Of a DNA stretch of 47,188 nt, positions 9,024 through 17,509 are shown piece by piece. The position numbers and the translations under genes are program-made. The stretch spans positions 1-47,188 of the forward strand of contig CAUHQV010000018.1 of the NCBI GenBank assembly GCA_959608625.1, given 5' to 3'. The notes below the pieces were generated by a model. The model was not told the origin of the DNA. It did not search any database and was given only the letters and a program-made list of their open reading frames with translations. Position 1 is the first letter of the stretch, and the number at the start of each line of letters is the position of its first letter. The stretch is from an uncultured Flavobacteriales bacterium (GTDB taxonomy: Bacteria; Bacteroidota; Bacteroidia; Flavobacteriales; UBA1820).

Positions 9024-10850
9024 ATGAAAAAAGCATTATTTGCCACCGTCCTGCTATGCGGGATGCTCCTGGTCGCCTGCGGCGGCCCGAAGGTGACCGG
9101 TTGGATACGCATCAACCAGTTGGGATACCTTCCCCAATCCGACAAAGTAGCCGTATTCCTGATCCAGGATTCGGCGTACGCTAAAAAATTCATCGAAATC
9201 AAAAATTTTGAGGTAAAAGATTCCGCCACGGGTAAAACTGCGGGAAAATTCAAAGTCGAAAAGGATTTCGGCCCCTGGGAACAGTTCAACAATACGGTCC
9301 GCCTGAATTTCTCGGCATTCCAGACTCCCGGCTCCTATTATTTGGAGGCCGGCGGTGTGAAATCCCCCTATTTCAAAATAGGCACCAATGTATACGACGG
9401 GACGGCAGACTTCCTGCTGAACTACATGCGTCAGCAGCGCTGCGGATGGAACCCGTATACCCAGGATTCCTGCCATCTGGACGACGGCTTCATCGTATCC
9501 GACAATCGGCGCCTGGACGGTAAGCACGTGGATGTAGTGGGCGGCTGGCACGATGCCACCGACTACCTGCAGTACTCCACCACTTCGCTCAACGCGATCT
9601 TCCAGATGATGTTCGCTTACCAGAATAACCCGGGCGCTTTCGGCGACCAGTACGATGCCAAAGGTATGCCGGGTGCCAACGGTGTTCCCGACATTATCGA
9701 CGAGATCCGCTGGGGCCTGGACTGGGCTCTCAAGATGAACCCGGAGAAGAACCTGATGTTCAACCAGATAGCCGACGACCGCGACCATATCGGTTTCCGC
9801 TATCCGGCCAACGACCCGGCCCGCTACGGCCGTAAAACTCCCGACCGTCCCGTATACCAGGTGACGGGCGTACCTCAGGTACGAGGCAAGTTCATGAACA
9901 ACACGACCGGCGTATCCAGCACGGCAGGCAAATTCGCTTCGACCTTTGCCCTGGGCGCCCAGATCATGCGTGAATACGATCCCGAATATGCTGCCAAGCT
10001 CCAGCAAAAAGCCAAGGAAGCCTACGAATTCGCCCAGACCAAACCGGGCGCTCAGCAGACAGCCAGCGTCGTATCCCCCTACATCTACGCCGAGGACAGC
10101 TGGGCGGATGATATGGAACTGGCCGCCATCCAGCTCGATTACCTGGGCCAGGGAGGCGAGTATTTGGCCGATGCGATCAAATACGCAGGCATGGAGCCTG
10201 TGACCCCCTGGATGGGAGCCGACACGGCCAACCATTACCAGTGGTATCCGTTCGTAAACCTGGGCCACTACTTTGTGGCGCAGAACGCCAAAGGCGCTGA
10301 GCGCGACACGGTCATCGCCTATATGAAGAAAGGCCTCGAAGGCATCCTGAAACGCGGAGAAACCAACCCGTTCCTCAACGGCGTTCCGTTCATCTGGTGC
10401 TCCAACAACCTCGTGGTAGCTGCCATCACCCAGTGCCGTCTGTACGAACAGCTTACCGGCTCGAAAGAATTCGCCGAAATGGAAGCTTCGCTGCGCGACT
10501 GGCTGTTCGGCTGCAACCCTTGGGGTACTTCGATGATCGTCGGAATGCCTTCGTGGGGTGACTACCCGGACGATCCGCATACTTCGTACCGCGACGGCGG
10601 CAAGAAACTGGCTGCCACTCCCGGCGGACTGGTGGACGGCCCGGTGTATCTGAGCATCTACAACCAGCAGATCGGTGTGCGCCTGTCCAAAGAAGACGTC
10701 TATGCTCCGTTCCAGACAAGCATGTGCGTGTACCACGACGACTTCGGCGACTACTCGACCAACGAGCCGACCATGGACGGCACGGCCAGTCTCTCGTTCT
10801 ACCTTTCCTCTATGCAGGAAATGGGCAAGAAACAGGCCGAAGCCAAATAA
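9024..10850 (+). CDS. Glycoside hydrolase family 9 lipoprotein (endoglucanase or exo-glucosaminidase type)
   Basis: This 608-residue lipoprotein has a lipobox ending LLVAC at about residue 19. An immunoglobulin-like cellulase N-terminal domain (about 25-115, beginning IRINQLGYLP) is followed by the GH9 (alpha/alpha)6 catalytic domain. The catalytic aspartates are seen in GGWHDATDY (Asp177 and Asp180) and the general acid in STNEPTMDGTASL (Glu581). GH9 contains cellulases and also exo-beta-D-glucosaminidases, the latter reported in marine vibrios. The preceding genes for a deacetylase and an acetyltransferase favour the glucosaminidase reading, but the sequence alone does not settle it. It is the last gene of the operon, with a strong terminator 24 bases after the stop. 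Confidence 0.9.
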   Translation: MKKALFATVLLCGMLLVACGGPKVTGWIRINQLGYLPQSDKVAVFLIQDSAYAKKFIEIKNFEVKDSATGKTAGKFKVEKDFGPWEQFNNTVRLNFSAFQTPGSYYLEAGGVKSPYFKIGTNVYDGTADFLLNYMRQQRCGWNPYTQDSCHLDDGFIVSDNRRLDGKHVDVVGGWHDATDYLQYSTTSLNAIFQMMFAYQNNPGAFGDQYDAKGMPGANGVPDIIDEIRWGLDWALKMNPEKNLMFNQIADDRDHIGFRYPANDPARYGRKTPDRPVYQVTGVPQVRGKFMNNTTGVSSTAGKFASTFALGAQIMREYDPEYAAKLQQKAKEAYEFAQTKPGAQQTASVVSPYIYAEDSWADDMELAAIQLDYLGQGGEYLADAIKYAGMEPVTPWMGADTANHYQWYPFVNLGHYFVAQNAKGAERDTVIAYMKKGLEGILKRGETNPFLNGVPFIWCSNNLVVAAITQCRLYEQLTGSKEFAEMEASLRDWLFGCNPWGTSMIVGMPSWGDYPDDPHTSYRDGGKKLAATPGGLVDGPVYLSIYNQQIGVRLSKEDVYAPFQTSMCVYHDDFGDYSTNEPTMDGTASLSFYLSSMQEMGKKQAEAK

Positions 10851-10873
10851 TAAATATCCGAACATTCGGATTG

Positions 10874-10909
10874 ATCCGGCCCTGTCTTTCGACAGGGCCG
10901 GATTTTTAT
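10874..10909 (+). terminator. Intrinsic terminator after GH9 operon
   Basis: A perfect 13-base-pair stem (10874-10886 with 10891-10903) closes a TTTC loop and is followed by a T-rich run. It ends the plus-strand amino-sugar operon and insulates it from the riboswitch. Confidence 0.9.
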
Positions 10910-11004
10910 TTAACGTCGTGATTTTTATACTGTTAATGTTTGATTCGATCATTTTATCCCGCTGTATTTTTTCCCAATCAAAAAAATCTCCTTACTTTTA
11001 CCCC

Positions 11005-11190
11005 GCAATGGTTTCCGCCGCCAAACCCCTGGCCACGGAATGAAAAGGGAATGCCGTGCAAATCGGCAACAGTTCCCGCTGCTGTAAGCTCTTTTCTCCG
11101 CAAGGAGATATGTTGTCCGATTCTTTATAACCACTGGCCTTCAGGGCTGGGAAGGTATCGGACAGGAGTAAGTCAGAAGACCTGCCACTG
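11005..11190 (+). promoter_or_regulatory. Cobalamin riboswitch
   Basis: The conserved core runs from about 11047 to 11096: a GGGAA, a GTGCAAATCGGCAACAG segment, then CCCGCTGCTGTAA. A GCCACTGG-like arm, a GGGAAGG segment and the B12 box AGTCAGAAGACCTGCC at 11171-11186 follow in the order expected of a coenzyme-B12-sensing leader. It lies upstream of a 43-codon ORF and a DUF4465 lipoprotein, which should be repressed when B12 is plentiful. About 165 bases separate the B12 box from the first start codon. No clear terminator was seen there, so control may act on translation. The outer limits are approximate. Confidence 0.92.
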
Positions 11191-11357
11191 CATAATCAGA
11201 AGATTTGACGCTTGCGGAGAACGAGCTGGATCTGCGGATATTTTTTCACGCCTTTTTTGCACGGACATCATCCAGTGGCTATTGGTACGCTTTTCCCGCC
11301 GCCGTCTTTTCTTCTGTTTGGATTTTTAAAAATCAATTCCCTTTAAACCAAACAGAT

Positions 11358-11489
11358 ATGAAAAAAAAGCACACAACAAACAAGGAAACTTACCAGGCCC
11401 CTTCCATCACTGTCGTGGAGGTAGCCGTAGAACAGGGCTTCGCGGCCACAGGTGGCACGAACCCATGGAACCCGGGAGGCGGTTTTTAA
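11358..11489 (+). CDS. Small 43-residue protein downstream of cobalamin riboswitch
   Basis: The ORF starts MKKKHTTNKETYQAPSITVV, has a central VVEVAVEQGFAATGG and ends in Trp-Asn-Pro-Gly-Gly-Gly-Phe. It has no signal peptide or membrane segment. Short ORFs of this pattern (Lys-rich start, YxAPxIxVVEVxVEQGFAxS, Gly/Trp-rich tail) are, from memory, frequent in Bacteroidales just ahead of surface-lipoprotein genes; no function is known to me. It is the first ORF after the riboswitch, and the lipoprotein start follows its stop by 13 bases, so the two should be co-translated. An earlier in-frame ATG at 11205 lies directly behind the B12 box in the likely expression platform and is not favoured. 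It might be a leader peptide, a peptide precursor or a small partner protein. Confidence 0.65.
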   Translation: MKKKHTTNKETYQAPSITVVEVAVEQGFAATGGTNPWNPGGGF

Positions 11490-11502
11490 CCGGAAGAAAG
11501 AA

Positions 11503-13296
11503 ATGAAAACAAAACTTTCCCTGGCAGGGCTCGTCATAGTGGCGGGACTGCTCGCCACCGGTTGCAGCAAACAGGAAAACGGAAACCATACGGGCCGTCC
11601 GAAAGACGGAACCGACCGCTACATTACCCTCGATCTTTCGGTATCCGGACAACAATTCCCCACCAGCCGCACTTCGCTGGAAAACGACCATTCGCTGTCC
11701 TGGGAACTCAATGACAGTATCGCCGTCTTTGCCGAGGGCGTAAGTGCCAGTTACCGGAAAGAAAGGGACGGGAATCCCGGTAAATACCTGACCAAACGCA
11801 AAGAATTGATCAATTTCGCCCTGGCGGCCCATCAAGCGGACGGAGCGGCCGCTAAATTCCAGGCCCCTGAAGGGCATGCGGACGGTGATTACGAATTCTT
11901 CGGTTTCCACTGGAAAGTGAGCGGTTCTTATCCGGCAAACACCCGCAATTTCTACGCGTATTATCCACACGGCGAAGAAAAACCGTTTGTAAATTACAGC
12001 GGTTGGGATAAAAAATTCCCGTTATCGCTCCCCAACGAGCAGACACAGGCCGGCAAAAGCGACTTCGGGCATCTTTCAGGGTTGGATATACTCTACGCAT
12101 CGACCACCTTTACCCTGCCCGAGGGCACAGCCAACAACGACGAAGTGGCCGTATCGCTTCAATTCGACTTCCGGCACCTTTTCGCCCTGCTCAAATACGA
12201 GGTGACCAATGCCACCGCAAGCCCGCTGCGGATAGACCGCATCGCGCTCGACGCAGGGACACAGCCCATCGCAGGAGATTTCCAGGTAGATGCCGAAACG
12301 GGGAATAGGACGGTAGTCCAACCCGCATCGAGCATCGTGTTGAACTGCAAGGACGGATTTACGCTGTCCGCCGGGGAATCGGTAACCGTTTACATGGTCG
12401 CTGCACCGGCTACCCTGTCCGGTGCGATTGTCCGGGTGGAAACCGACCGGGGAGAACAGGAATTCCCGGCCAACGCCACGCTGGCAGCCGGAAGTTATTA
12501 CACCAAAAACATCTCGGTAAATGCTCCCGCGCAGACCTACACATTGAAAACAGCCGATTTCGAGGACATCGTATCGAGCGGGCAAAGTAAATTCCTGGCC
12601 GACGGGCCGTTCGGGGACAACATCGACGGAAAGAATACAAATTACGCTCCGTACACCGACGCGGCTACGGGTCTGGTTTTCTCGCTCAACAAAGGGGCTT
12701 ACCAGCCGGCCAGTTACGATTACCACCGCATCGGCGGAGGCTTCTGGGGGTCGAACTACAACGACATGACCACCGGTGGTGTGCTCAACCATTCGAGTGT
12801 CTGCTATTCCGACCCGGGAACGGGGAAAGGCGGATACGGCGGCTCGGAATACTTCGCGGTATGCTACGAATCGACCAGCGGGGGTATGAACTATACCAAT
12901 GCCCGGATCGCTTTTGAAACGGCGGATACGGAAAAAGTATTCGACCACCTGTGGGTGAACAATAACACATTTGCCGTACTCGATATGGAAAACGGCAGTT
13001 CCCTGATGGCAGGCCCCTTCTCCTATGCCCTCAAATCGTGGTGCAAACTCATCGTAACGGGCGTAAAAGCCGACGGCACCGATGTGGGCAGCGTAGAGTT
13101 CTACCTGGCCGATTTCCGCACGGCCGGCGCTAAAGGGATCGTCAAAGAATGGTCGAAAATAAACCTGGTTCCGCTGGGGAAAGTCCATTCCCTGCGCTTG
13201 AGCATGGAAAGCTCCGATACGGATGAATTCCTCGGCACTCCGGCCCTGAACAACCCGGCCTATTTTTGTATAGACAATGTGACGGTCCGCCTGTAA
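11503..13296 (+). CDS. B12-regulated surface lipoprotein, fimbrillin-like N-domain plus DUF4465
   Basis: The chosen start at 11503 gives a 597-residue protein with a typical lipoprotein signal (LAGLVIVAGLLATGC); an upstream in-frame ATG at 11452 would bury this signal and overlap the small ORF. Residues about 30-340 resemble the fimbrillin/Mfa-like family (SRTSLENDHSLSWELNDSIAVF, RHLFALLKYEV). Residues about 350-597 match DUF4465 (FLADGPFGDN, GGGFWGSNYNDMT, YFCIDNVTV). Control by the cobalamin riboswitch implies a role in capturing corrinoids at the cell surface; DUF4465-type lipoproteins in Bacteroides B12 loci (BtuH type, as I recall) bind B12 directly. No BtuB-type transporter gene is adjacent, so a partner receptor would have to be encoded elsewhere. 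Confidence 0.85.
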   Translation: MKTKLSLAGLVIVAGLLATGCSKQENGNHTGRPKDGTDRYITLDLSVSGQQFPTSRTSLENDHSLSWELNDSIAVFAEGVSASYRKERDGNPGKYLTKRKELINFALAAHQADGAAAKFQAPEGHADGDYEFFGFHWKVSGSYPANTRNFYAYYPHGEEKPFVNYSGWDKKFPLSLPNEQTQAGKSDFGHLSGLDILYASTTFTLPEGTANNDEVAVSLQFDFRHLFALLKYEVTNATASPLRIDRIALDAGTQPIAGDFQVDAETGNRTVVQPASSIVLNCKDGFTLSAGESVTVYMVAAPATLSGAIVRVETDRGEQEFPANATLAAGSYYTKNISVNAPAQTYTLKTADFEDIVSSGQSKFLADGPFGDNIDGKNTNYAPYTDAATGLVFSLNKGAYQPASYDYHRIGGGFWGSNYNDMTTGGVLNHSSVCYSDPGTGKGGYGGSEYFAVCYESTSGGMNYTNARIAFETADTEKVFDHLWVNNNTFAVLDMENGSSLMAGPFSYALKSWCKLIVTGVKADGTDVGSVEFYLADFRTAGAKGIVKEWSKINLVPLGKVHSLRLSMESSDTDEFLGTPALNNPAYFCIDNVTVRL

Positions 13297-13352
13297 AACC
13301 CTTTTTGTCCGAACAGAACGGGGCAGCGGTTTCCCGCTCCGTCATCAAAGTC

Positions 13353-13382
13353 CGGCCCCGCCTAAAAGCGGGGCCGTTTTAT
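13353..13382 (+). terminator. Intrinsic terminator after DUF4465 lipoprotein
   Basis: A 9-base-pair GC stem (13353-13361 with 13368-13376) with a CTAAAA loop is followed by TTTTATT. It lies 56 bases after the lipoprotein stop. Confidence 0.85.
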
Positions 13383-13458
13383 TAACGTTTATTCCAATCC
13401 CTTTTCAATCTTTGCCGACATACGTCAATCTACCCTGACTATGAAAATCTATGCGCAC

Positions 13459-13490
13459 AAAAAAAGCGCCGCTATTCGCGGCGCTTTTTT
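13459..13490. terminator. Terminator of the peptidoglycan-salvage operon (bidirectional shape)
   Basis: The stem GCGCCGC/GCGGCGC (13466-13472 with 13478-13484) around TATTC is flanked by seven A on the left and six T on the right, so it can terminate transcripts on either strand. It lies 15 bases beyond the stop of the minus-strand dehydrogenase gene, the last gene of the salvage operon. Confidence 0.88.
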
Positions 13491-13505
13491 ACTAACGGGA
13501 AAATC

Positions 13506-16334
13506 CTATTTGTTCTTAGGTTTCGTACAACGATCCACTAGATACACGAGCGACTGGTAAGGGATACCGCTGTTGGTATTCAGCCCGATCTCACACGTGC
13601 GGGAGTTTGAATACCCGCTTCGTATGCCTTCGGCCTCTATCTGTTTTTTCAGTTTGCGCAGGGCAAAAGCGTTCATCTCCGGATAGGTGAATCCCCGGTC
13701 GCCGGCAAAGCCGCAACAGCCTACCTCGGCCGGTATGAATACTTTTTCGGCGCAGGCTTCCGCTACCCGGCGCAGGACATCGCCCTTGCCCAGTTTTGTC
13801 ATGGAGCAGGTCACATGGATAGCCACCTTTTCGGGTACTTTGGTAAATTCGAGACGATCCATCAGGTACTTGTCGATGAATTCCACCGGCTCGTACATCT
13901 TCACACTTTTTATCTTCTTGAGCATACGGTACAGGCACGGGCTCTGGTCGCAGATGACCGGATATTTGCCGTTTTCCGAGGCTTCCAGCAAAGCGGCCTC
14001 CAATTCGGCCGTTTTGCGGTCCGCATCGGCGATAAATCCTTTGCTCTCCCAAATAGTCCCGCAGCACAGGTTACCCATATTTTTGGGGAAGATCACCTCG
14101 TAGCCGGATTTGGCCAGCAGGCGGGTGAATACCTGATGGAGCGGCTCCTGGTCGGGATCGCCCTTGGCAGCCCCCATTACCTGGTTGATACAGCTGGGGA
14201 AATAGACCACCTTTTCGGGATTGGACGCTTTCACGGGCGGCTGTACCGGTTTGTCGATCCCTTTGGGCATCGCCGGCGTCCAAAGCGGGAGCGCATTGAA
14301 AGTGATCTTGCGGGCGCCCCGGGCCACGGAACTCATCAGCGAAGTACCCAGTACACTATGCGCCCCATTGACGAACTTGAGCCCCACGCGCATCGACGAT
14401 GTGACGGTCGAAAAATGATCCGCCACCCATTTGGCGATCTTTTTGGCCGTATTCCCGGCCTCGGCCTGACGGATATCCTGAATGAGTTTGCCCGTATCGA
14501 TATTCACCGGGCACGATGTAGCGCAAAGACCGTCCTTGGCGCAGGTCTCGTTGCCGAAATATTGGAACGCCTTTTCCAGTTCGGCCAACAGTTCGGGGTT
14601 TTCCCCCGTATTCTTCAGCCGGGAAACCTCCCGCTGGATAACCGTACGCTGGCGGGCGGAAAGCGTAAAACCGTTAGTTAGGCAGTTCACCTCGCAGAAA
14701 CCGCATTCGATACACTTATCCACATGCGGGTCGGTCTCGGTAAGGGTCTTGAGGTTTTTGATATGGCAAAGCGGGTCGTCGTTGAAGATCACGCCCTCGT
14801 TGAGCCGACCATCGGGGTCGAACAGCTTCTTGACCTCGACCATCACGTTGTAAGCTTCGTCGCCCCACTCGTGGCGCACGAAAGGCGCGATATTGCGGCC
14901 CGTACCGTGTTCGCCCTTGAGCGACCCATCGTAGCGGTCCACCACGAATTCCACGACGCTGTCCAGTAGTTTCTGAAAGCGTTTCACTTCGCTTTCCGTA
15001 GCGAAATCCTGGTTGAGGATGAAATGGAAGTTCCCTTCGATGGAGTGCCCGTAAATCACGGCATCCTCATACCCGTGTTCGGCCAGTAAGGTCTGCAATT
15101 CGGCGACCGCCGTAGGCAGCACTTCCACCGGGAACACGATATCCTCGATCAGGCAGGATGTGCCGTTGGGACGCATAGCGCCCACGGCCGGGAACACTCC
15201 GGAACGGATGCGCCAATAATTGGAATATACTTTCGGGTCGGTCGTGAATTCGATGGGATAAAGCGTTTCCAACGAGCTGACCGCCTGGCGGACGTGCTCG
15301 ATATTCTTTTCAAGCGTCTGCTGATCCGAAGCCTTGGTCTCCAGCAGGATCGCCGTAGCGCCGTCCGGAAGGTCTTTTATGAATTCCGGGATACCGTCAT
15401 TGTTCTCTACCGAGCGCAGGGCGCCGCGGTCGAGCAGTTCGGCCGTATCGACCGGCAGGGGTTTGAGATTCTGCACAGCCTTGCAGGCGTCGACGATGTT
15501 CCCGAAATAGAGCATCGCACTGGCCTTGTACGGGATCAGGGGAAGGGTATCCATTTCCACTTCGGAAATGAACGCCAGCGTCCCTTCGGAACCCACCATC
15601 AGGTGGGTGATGATATCGAACGGATCGTCGAAATGGACAAACGGATCGATGGAAAGACCCGTCGTGTTCTTGATGCTGTATTTTTTCAGGATACGGTCTG
15701 CCAGGGGCTTGTTAGCCCGGATGGCATCGCGCATCTCGATGATCTTGGCGATAAAATCGCGGTGCGTATGGAGGAATTCCTCCCGGGAGACGTGTGAGCC
15801 CGTATCGAGTACCGTGCCGTCCGCCAGGATGATACGGATCGAACGGAGAGTGCGGTAAGAGTTCTCGTTGGTGCCGTTCATCCCGCTGGCATTGTTGGCC
15901 ACGATACCGCCTATCATCGCGGAGCCTACCGAGGCCGGATCGGGGCCTATCTTCCGGCCGAAAGGCTTGAGTATCTGGTTCAGCCGTGCGCCGACGATGC
16001 CTGCCTGGCTGCGGATGACCTTGCCCCCGTCCAATACTTCGTATTTTTCCCATCCCTCGGATACCAGCACCAGCACGGAATCCGTAGAGGCCTGCCCTGA
16101 AAGGCTCGTCCCGGCAGCCCGGAAAGTAACGGGAACCTTATGCCGGGCGGATGCGGCGAGAATGTCGCGTAATTCCGCCTCGTTGAATGCCCGGACGACC
16201 ACTTTGGGTACGAACCGGTAAAAACTGGCGTCCGTCCCGTAAGCGAACGTACGGAGCGGGTCTGTATAGATGCGCTTGGGATCGACCGACTTTTTGATGT
16301 CGTCTATAAAATTCTGATACGATGCTGATAACAT
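13506..16334 (-). CDS. FAD-linked D-lactate/2-hydroxyacid dehydrogenase with Fe-S and CCG domains
   Basis: This 942-residue protein has an N-terminal FAD-binding PCMH domain (VTFRAAGTSLSGQA, MIGGIVANNASGMNG, VGSEGTLAFISEV), an FAD-oxidase C-terminal domain (GEHGTGRNIAPF), two ferredoxin-type clusters near residues 535 (CIECGFCEVNC) and 600 (CAKDGLCATSCP), and two CCG heterodisulfide-reductase-like motifs near 758 (CCGTIWESKG) and 873 (GCCGFAGDRGF). The architecture is that of GlcD/Dld-II-like D-lactate dehydrogenases, which pass electrons from D-lactate to the respiratory chain at the inner face of the membrane. It lies 33 bases after anmK in the MurQ operon. MurQ releases D-lactate, giving a direct reason for its presence. 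An unusually clear Shine-Dalgarno sequence (GGGAGGAG at about 16342-16349, read leftwards) precedes its start. 2-Hydroxyglutarate or glycolate are alternative substrates. Confidence 0.88.
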   Translation of the reverse strand: MLSASYQNFIDDIKKSVDPKRIYTDPLRTFAYGTDASFYRFVPKVVVRAFNEAELRDILAASARHKVPVTFRAAGTSLSGQASTDSVLVLVSEGWEKYEVLDGGKVIRSQAGIVGARLNQILKPFGRKIGPDPASVGSAMIGGIVANNASGMNGTNENSYRTLRSIRIILADGTVLDTGSHVSREEFLHTHRDFIAKIIEMRDAIRANKPLADRILKKYSIKNTTGLSIDPFVHFDDPFDIITHLMVGSEGTLAFISEVEMDTLPLIPYKASAMLYFGNIVDACKAVQNLKPLPVDTAELLDRGALRSVENNDGIPEFIKDLPDGATAILLETKASDQQTLEKNIEHVRQAVSSLETLYPIEFTTDPKVYSNYWRIRSGVFPAVGAMRPNGTSCLIEDIVFPVEVLPTAVAELQTLLAEHGYEDAVIYGHSIEGNFHFILNQDFATESEVKRFQKLLDSVVEFVVDRYDGSLKGEHGTGRNIAPFVRHEWGDEAYNVMVEVKKLFDPDGRLNEGVIFNDDPLCHIKNLKTLTETDPHVDKCIECGFCEVNCLTNGFTLSARQRTVIQREVSRLKNTGENPELLAELEKAFQYFGNETCAKDGLCATSCPVNIDTGKLIQDIRQAEAGNTAKKIAKWVADHFSTVTSSMRVGLKFVNGAHSVLGTSLMSSVARGARKITFNALPLWTPAMPKGIDKPVQPPVKASNPEKVVYFPSCINQVMGAAKGDPDQEPLHQVFTRLLAKSGYEVIFPKNMGNLCCGTIWESKGFIADADRKTAELEAALLEASENGKYPVICDQSPCLYRMLKKIKSVKMYEPVEFIDKYLMDRLEFTKVPEKVAIHVTCSMTKLGKGDVLRRVAEACAEKVFIPAEVGCCGFAGDRGFTYPEMNAFALRKLKKQIEAEGIRSGYSNSRTCEIGLNTNSGIPYQSLVYLVDRCTKPKNK

Positions 16335-16367
16335 TTTATTACTCCTCCCTTCTCTGTTCTATCTCAG

Positions 16368-17441
16368 TTATTCTATCTTGAATCCGTAGCACGCTCCCGA
16401 CAGTACGTCGTGAGTCGCCCCGGTCACGCTGGCCAGGCAATTGGGTTGATTGAGCACGCGACGCAGTCCCAGGAAAGCGAAAATAAGGGCTTCCTTGAAA
16501 TCGATGATGTTCTTGGCCGGATGGATGAACTCGATATCCGCATAGGCTTTTACGCGCTCCAGCATATACACGTTGTACGCTCCTCCACCGGTGACCAGCA
16601 CGCGGCTGCCAGGGCGGAAATTGCGCGCGATCTGGTACGAGGAATGCTCGGTCAAAGTGGCAATAAGATTTTTGAATTCGTCCTTGCAACCTTCCACCAA
16701 CGGCATCACGTTCTTGTCGACCCATTCCTGGGCGAGCGACTTGGGCGGCTGGCGATGGTAGTATTCCAACGCGTTGAGCGCGTCGAAAAGTTCTTTGTTC
16801 ACCTTGCCGGAACGCGCCGTTTCCCCGTCCTTGTCGTATTCGTGGCCTTTGGTGCGCATCAAACGGTTGAGCACGTAGTTGGCCGGGCAAAGATCGTAGG
16901 CGATGCGTTTGCCCTGCTCGTTGTCGAACGAAACATTGGCAAAACCGCCGATGTTCAGGCAGTAATCGTATTCCGAGAAAAGCAGTTTGTCGCCTATCGG
17001 CACCAGCGGTGCTCCCTGTCCGCCGAACGCCACGTCGAGCGTCCGGAAATCGCACACCACCGGGATGCCGCACGTGGCGTACAGGTGAGCACCGCTGCCT
17101 ATCTGGAGGTTGTACCCCAGGTCGGGACGATGAAAGACCGTATGGCCATGCGAAGCGACGAAATCCACCTCGGTAATGCCCTGCTCGCGGACGAATTCCT
17201 TGACCTTCTGGCCCAGGTAACGGCCGTATTCGGCATCGAGGGCCGTAAGCGCCTCCCCGGATTGGTAGAAGGACATTTTAAGGCTTTCCTTCCATTCGGG
17301 GTTGTACGGTTTGGTATCCGCTTTTTCTATTTCGTATTCCCATTTTCCATTTTTGTCGCGGAATACCACATAGACCATGTCCAACCCGTCCACCGAGGTT
17401 CCGGACATCAGCCCTATCGCTTTGGCCTCGTTTTTTGCCAT
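16368..17441 (-). CDS. anmK: Anhydro-N-acetylmuramic acid kinase
   Basis: This 357-residue cytoplasmic enzyme starts with the family's nucleotide-binding loop (GLMSGTSVDGLD, about residues 11-22). It carries further AnmK blocks: VDFVASHGHTVFHRP, CDFRTLDVAFGGQGAPLVP, LNIGGFANVSF and VLVTGGGAYNVYM. AnmK hydrolyses and phosphorylates 1,6-anhydro-MurNAc to MurNAc-6-phosphate, the substrate of MurQ, whose gene lies in the same operon. Length and motifs are normal and it should be active. It follows the AmpG-like permease after 68 bases that contain a strong hairpin (17463-17494), so its level may be set lower than that of upstream genes. Confidence 0.95.
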   Translation of the reverse strand: MAKNEAKAIGLMSGTSVDGLDMVYVVFRDKNGKWEYEIEKADTKPYNPEWKESLKMSFYQSGEALTALDAEYGRYLGQKVKEFVREQGITEVDFVASHGHTVFHRPDLGYNLQIGSGAHLYATCGIPVVCDFRTLDVAFGGQGAPLVPIGDKLLFSEYDYCLNIGGFANVSFDNEQGKRIAYDLCPANYVLNRLMRTKGHEYDKDGETARSGKVNKELFDALNALEYYHRQPPKSLAQEWVDKNVMPLVEGCKDEFKNLIATLTEHSSYQIARNFRPGSRVLVTGGGAYNVYMLERVKAYADIEFIHPAKNIIDFKEALIFAFLGLRRVLNQPNCLASVTGATHDVLSGACYGFKIE

Positions 17442-17462
17442 TGCTTCCAGCGTTTTAAACGC

Positions 17463-17494
17463 GGACGACCGCCCGCCAATGCGGGCGGTCGTCC
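17463..17494 (-). terminator. Strong intercistronic hairpin between ampG and anmK
   Basis: A perfect 14-base-pair GC-rich stem (17463-17476 with 17481-17494) closes an ATTG loop on the transcribed strand. Read leftwards it is followed only by GCGTTTAAAACG, so the U-run is weak. It may be a leaky terminator, or a processing or stability element protecting the upstream mRNA. Confidence 0.6.
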
Positions 17495-17509
17495 TTGTAT
17501 TTTACACTG

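Noticed and set aside
9054..10952. A 632-codon minus-strand frame opposite the GH9 gene
   Set aside because: The GH9 reading has catalytic motifs, a lipobox and operon context; the antisense frame has none.
11205..11489. A 94-codon version of the small ORF starting just behind the B12 box
   Set aside because: The extra N-terminal residues lie in the probable expression platform and are unlike the patterned 43-residue form starting at 11358.
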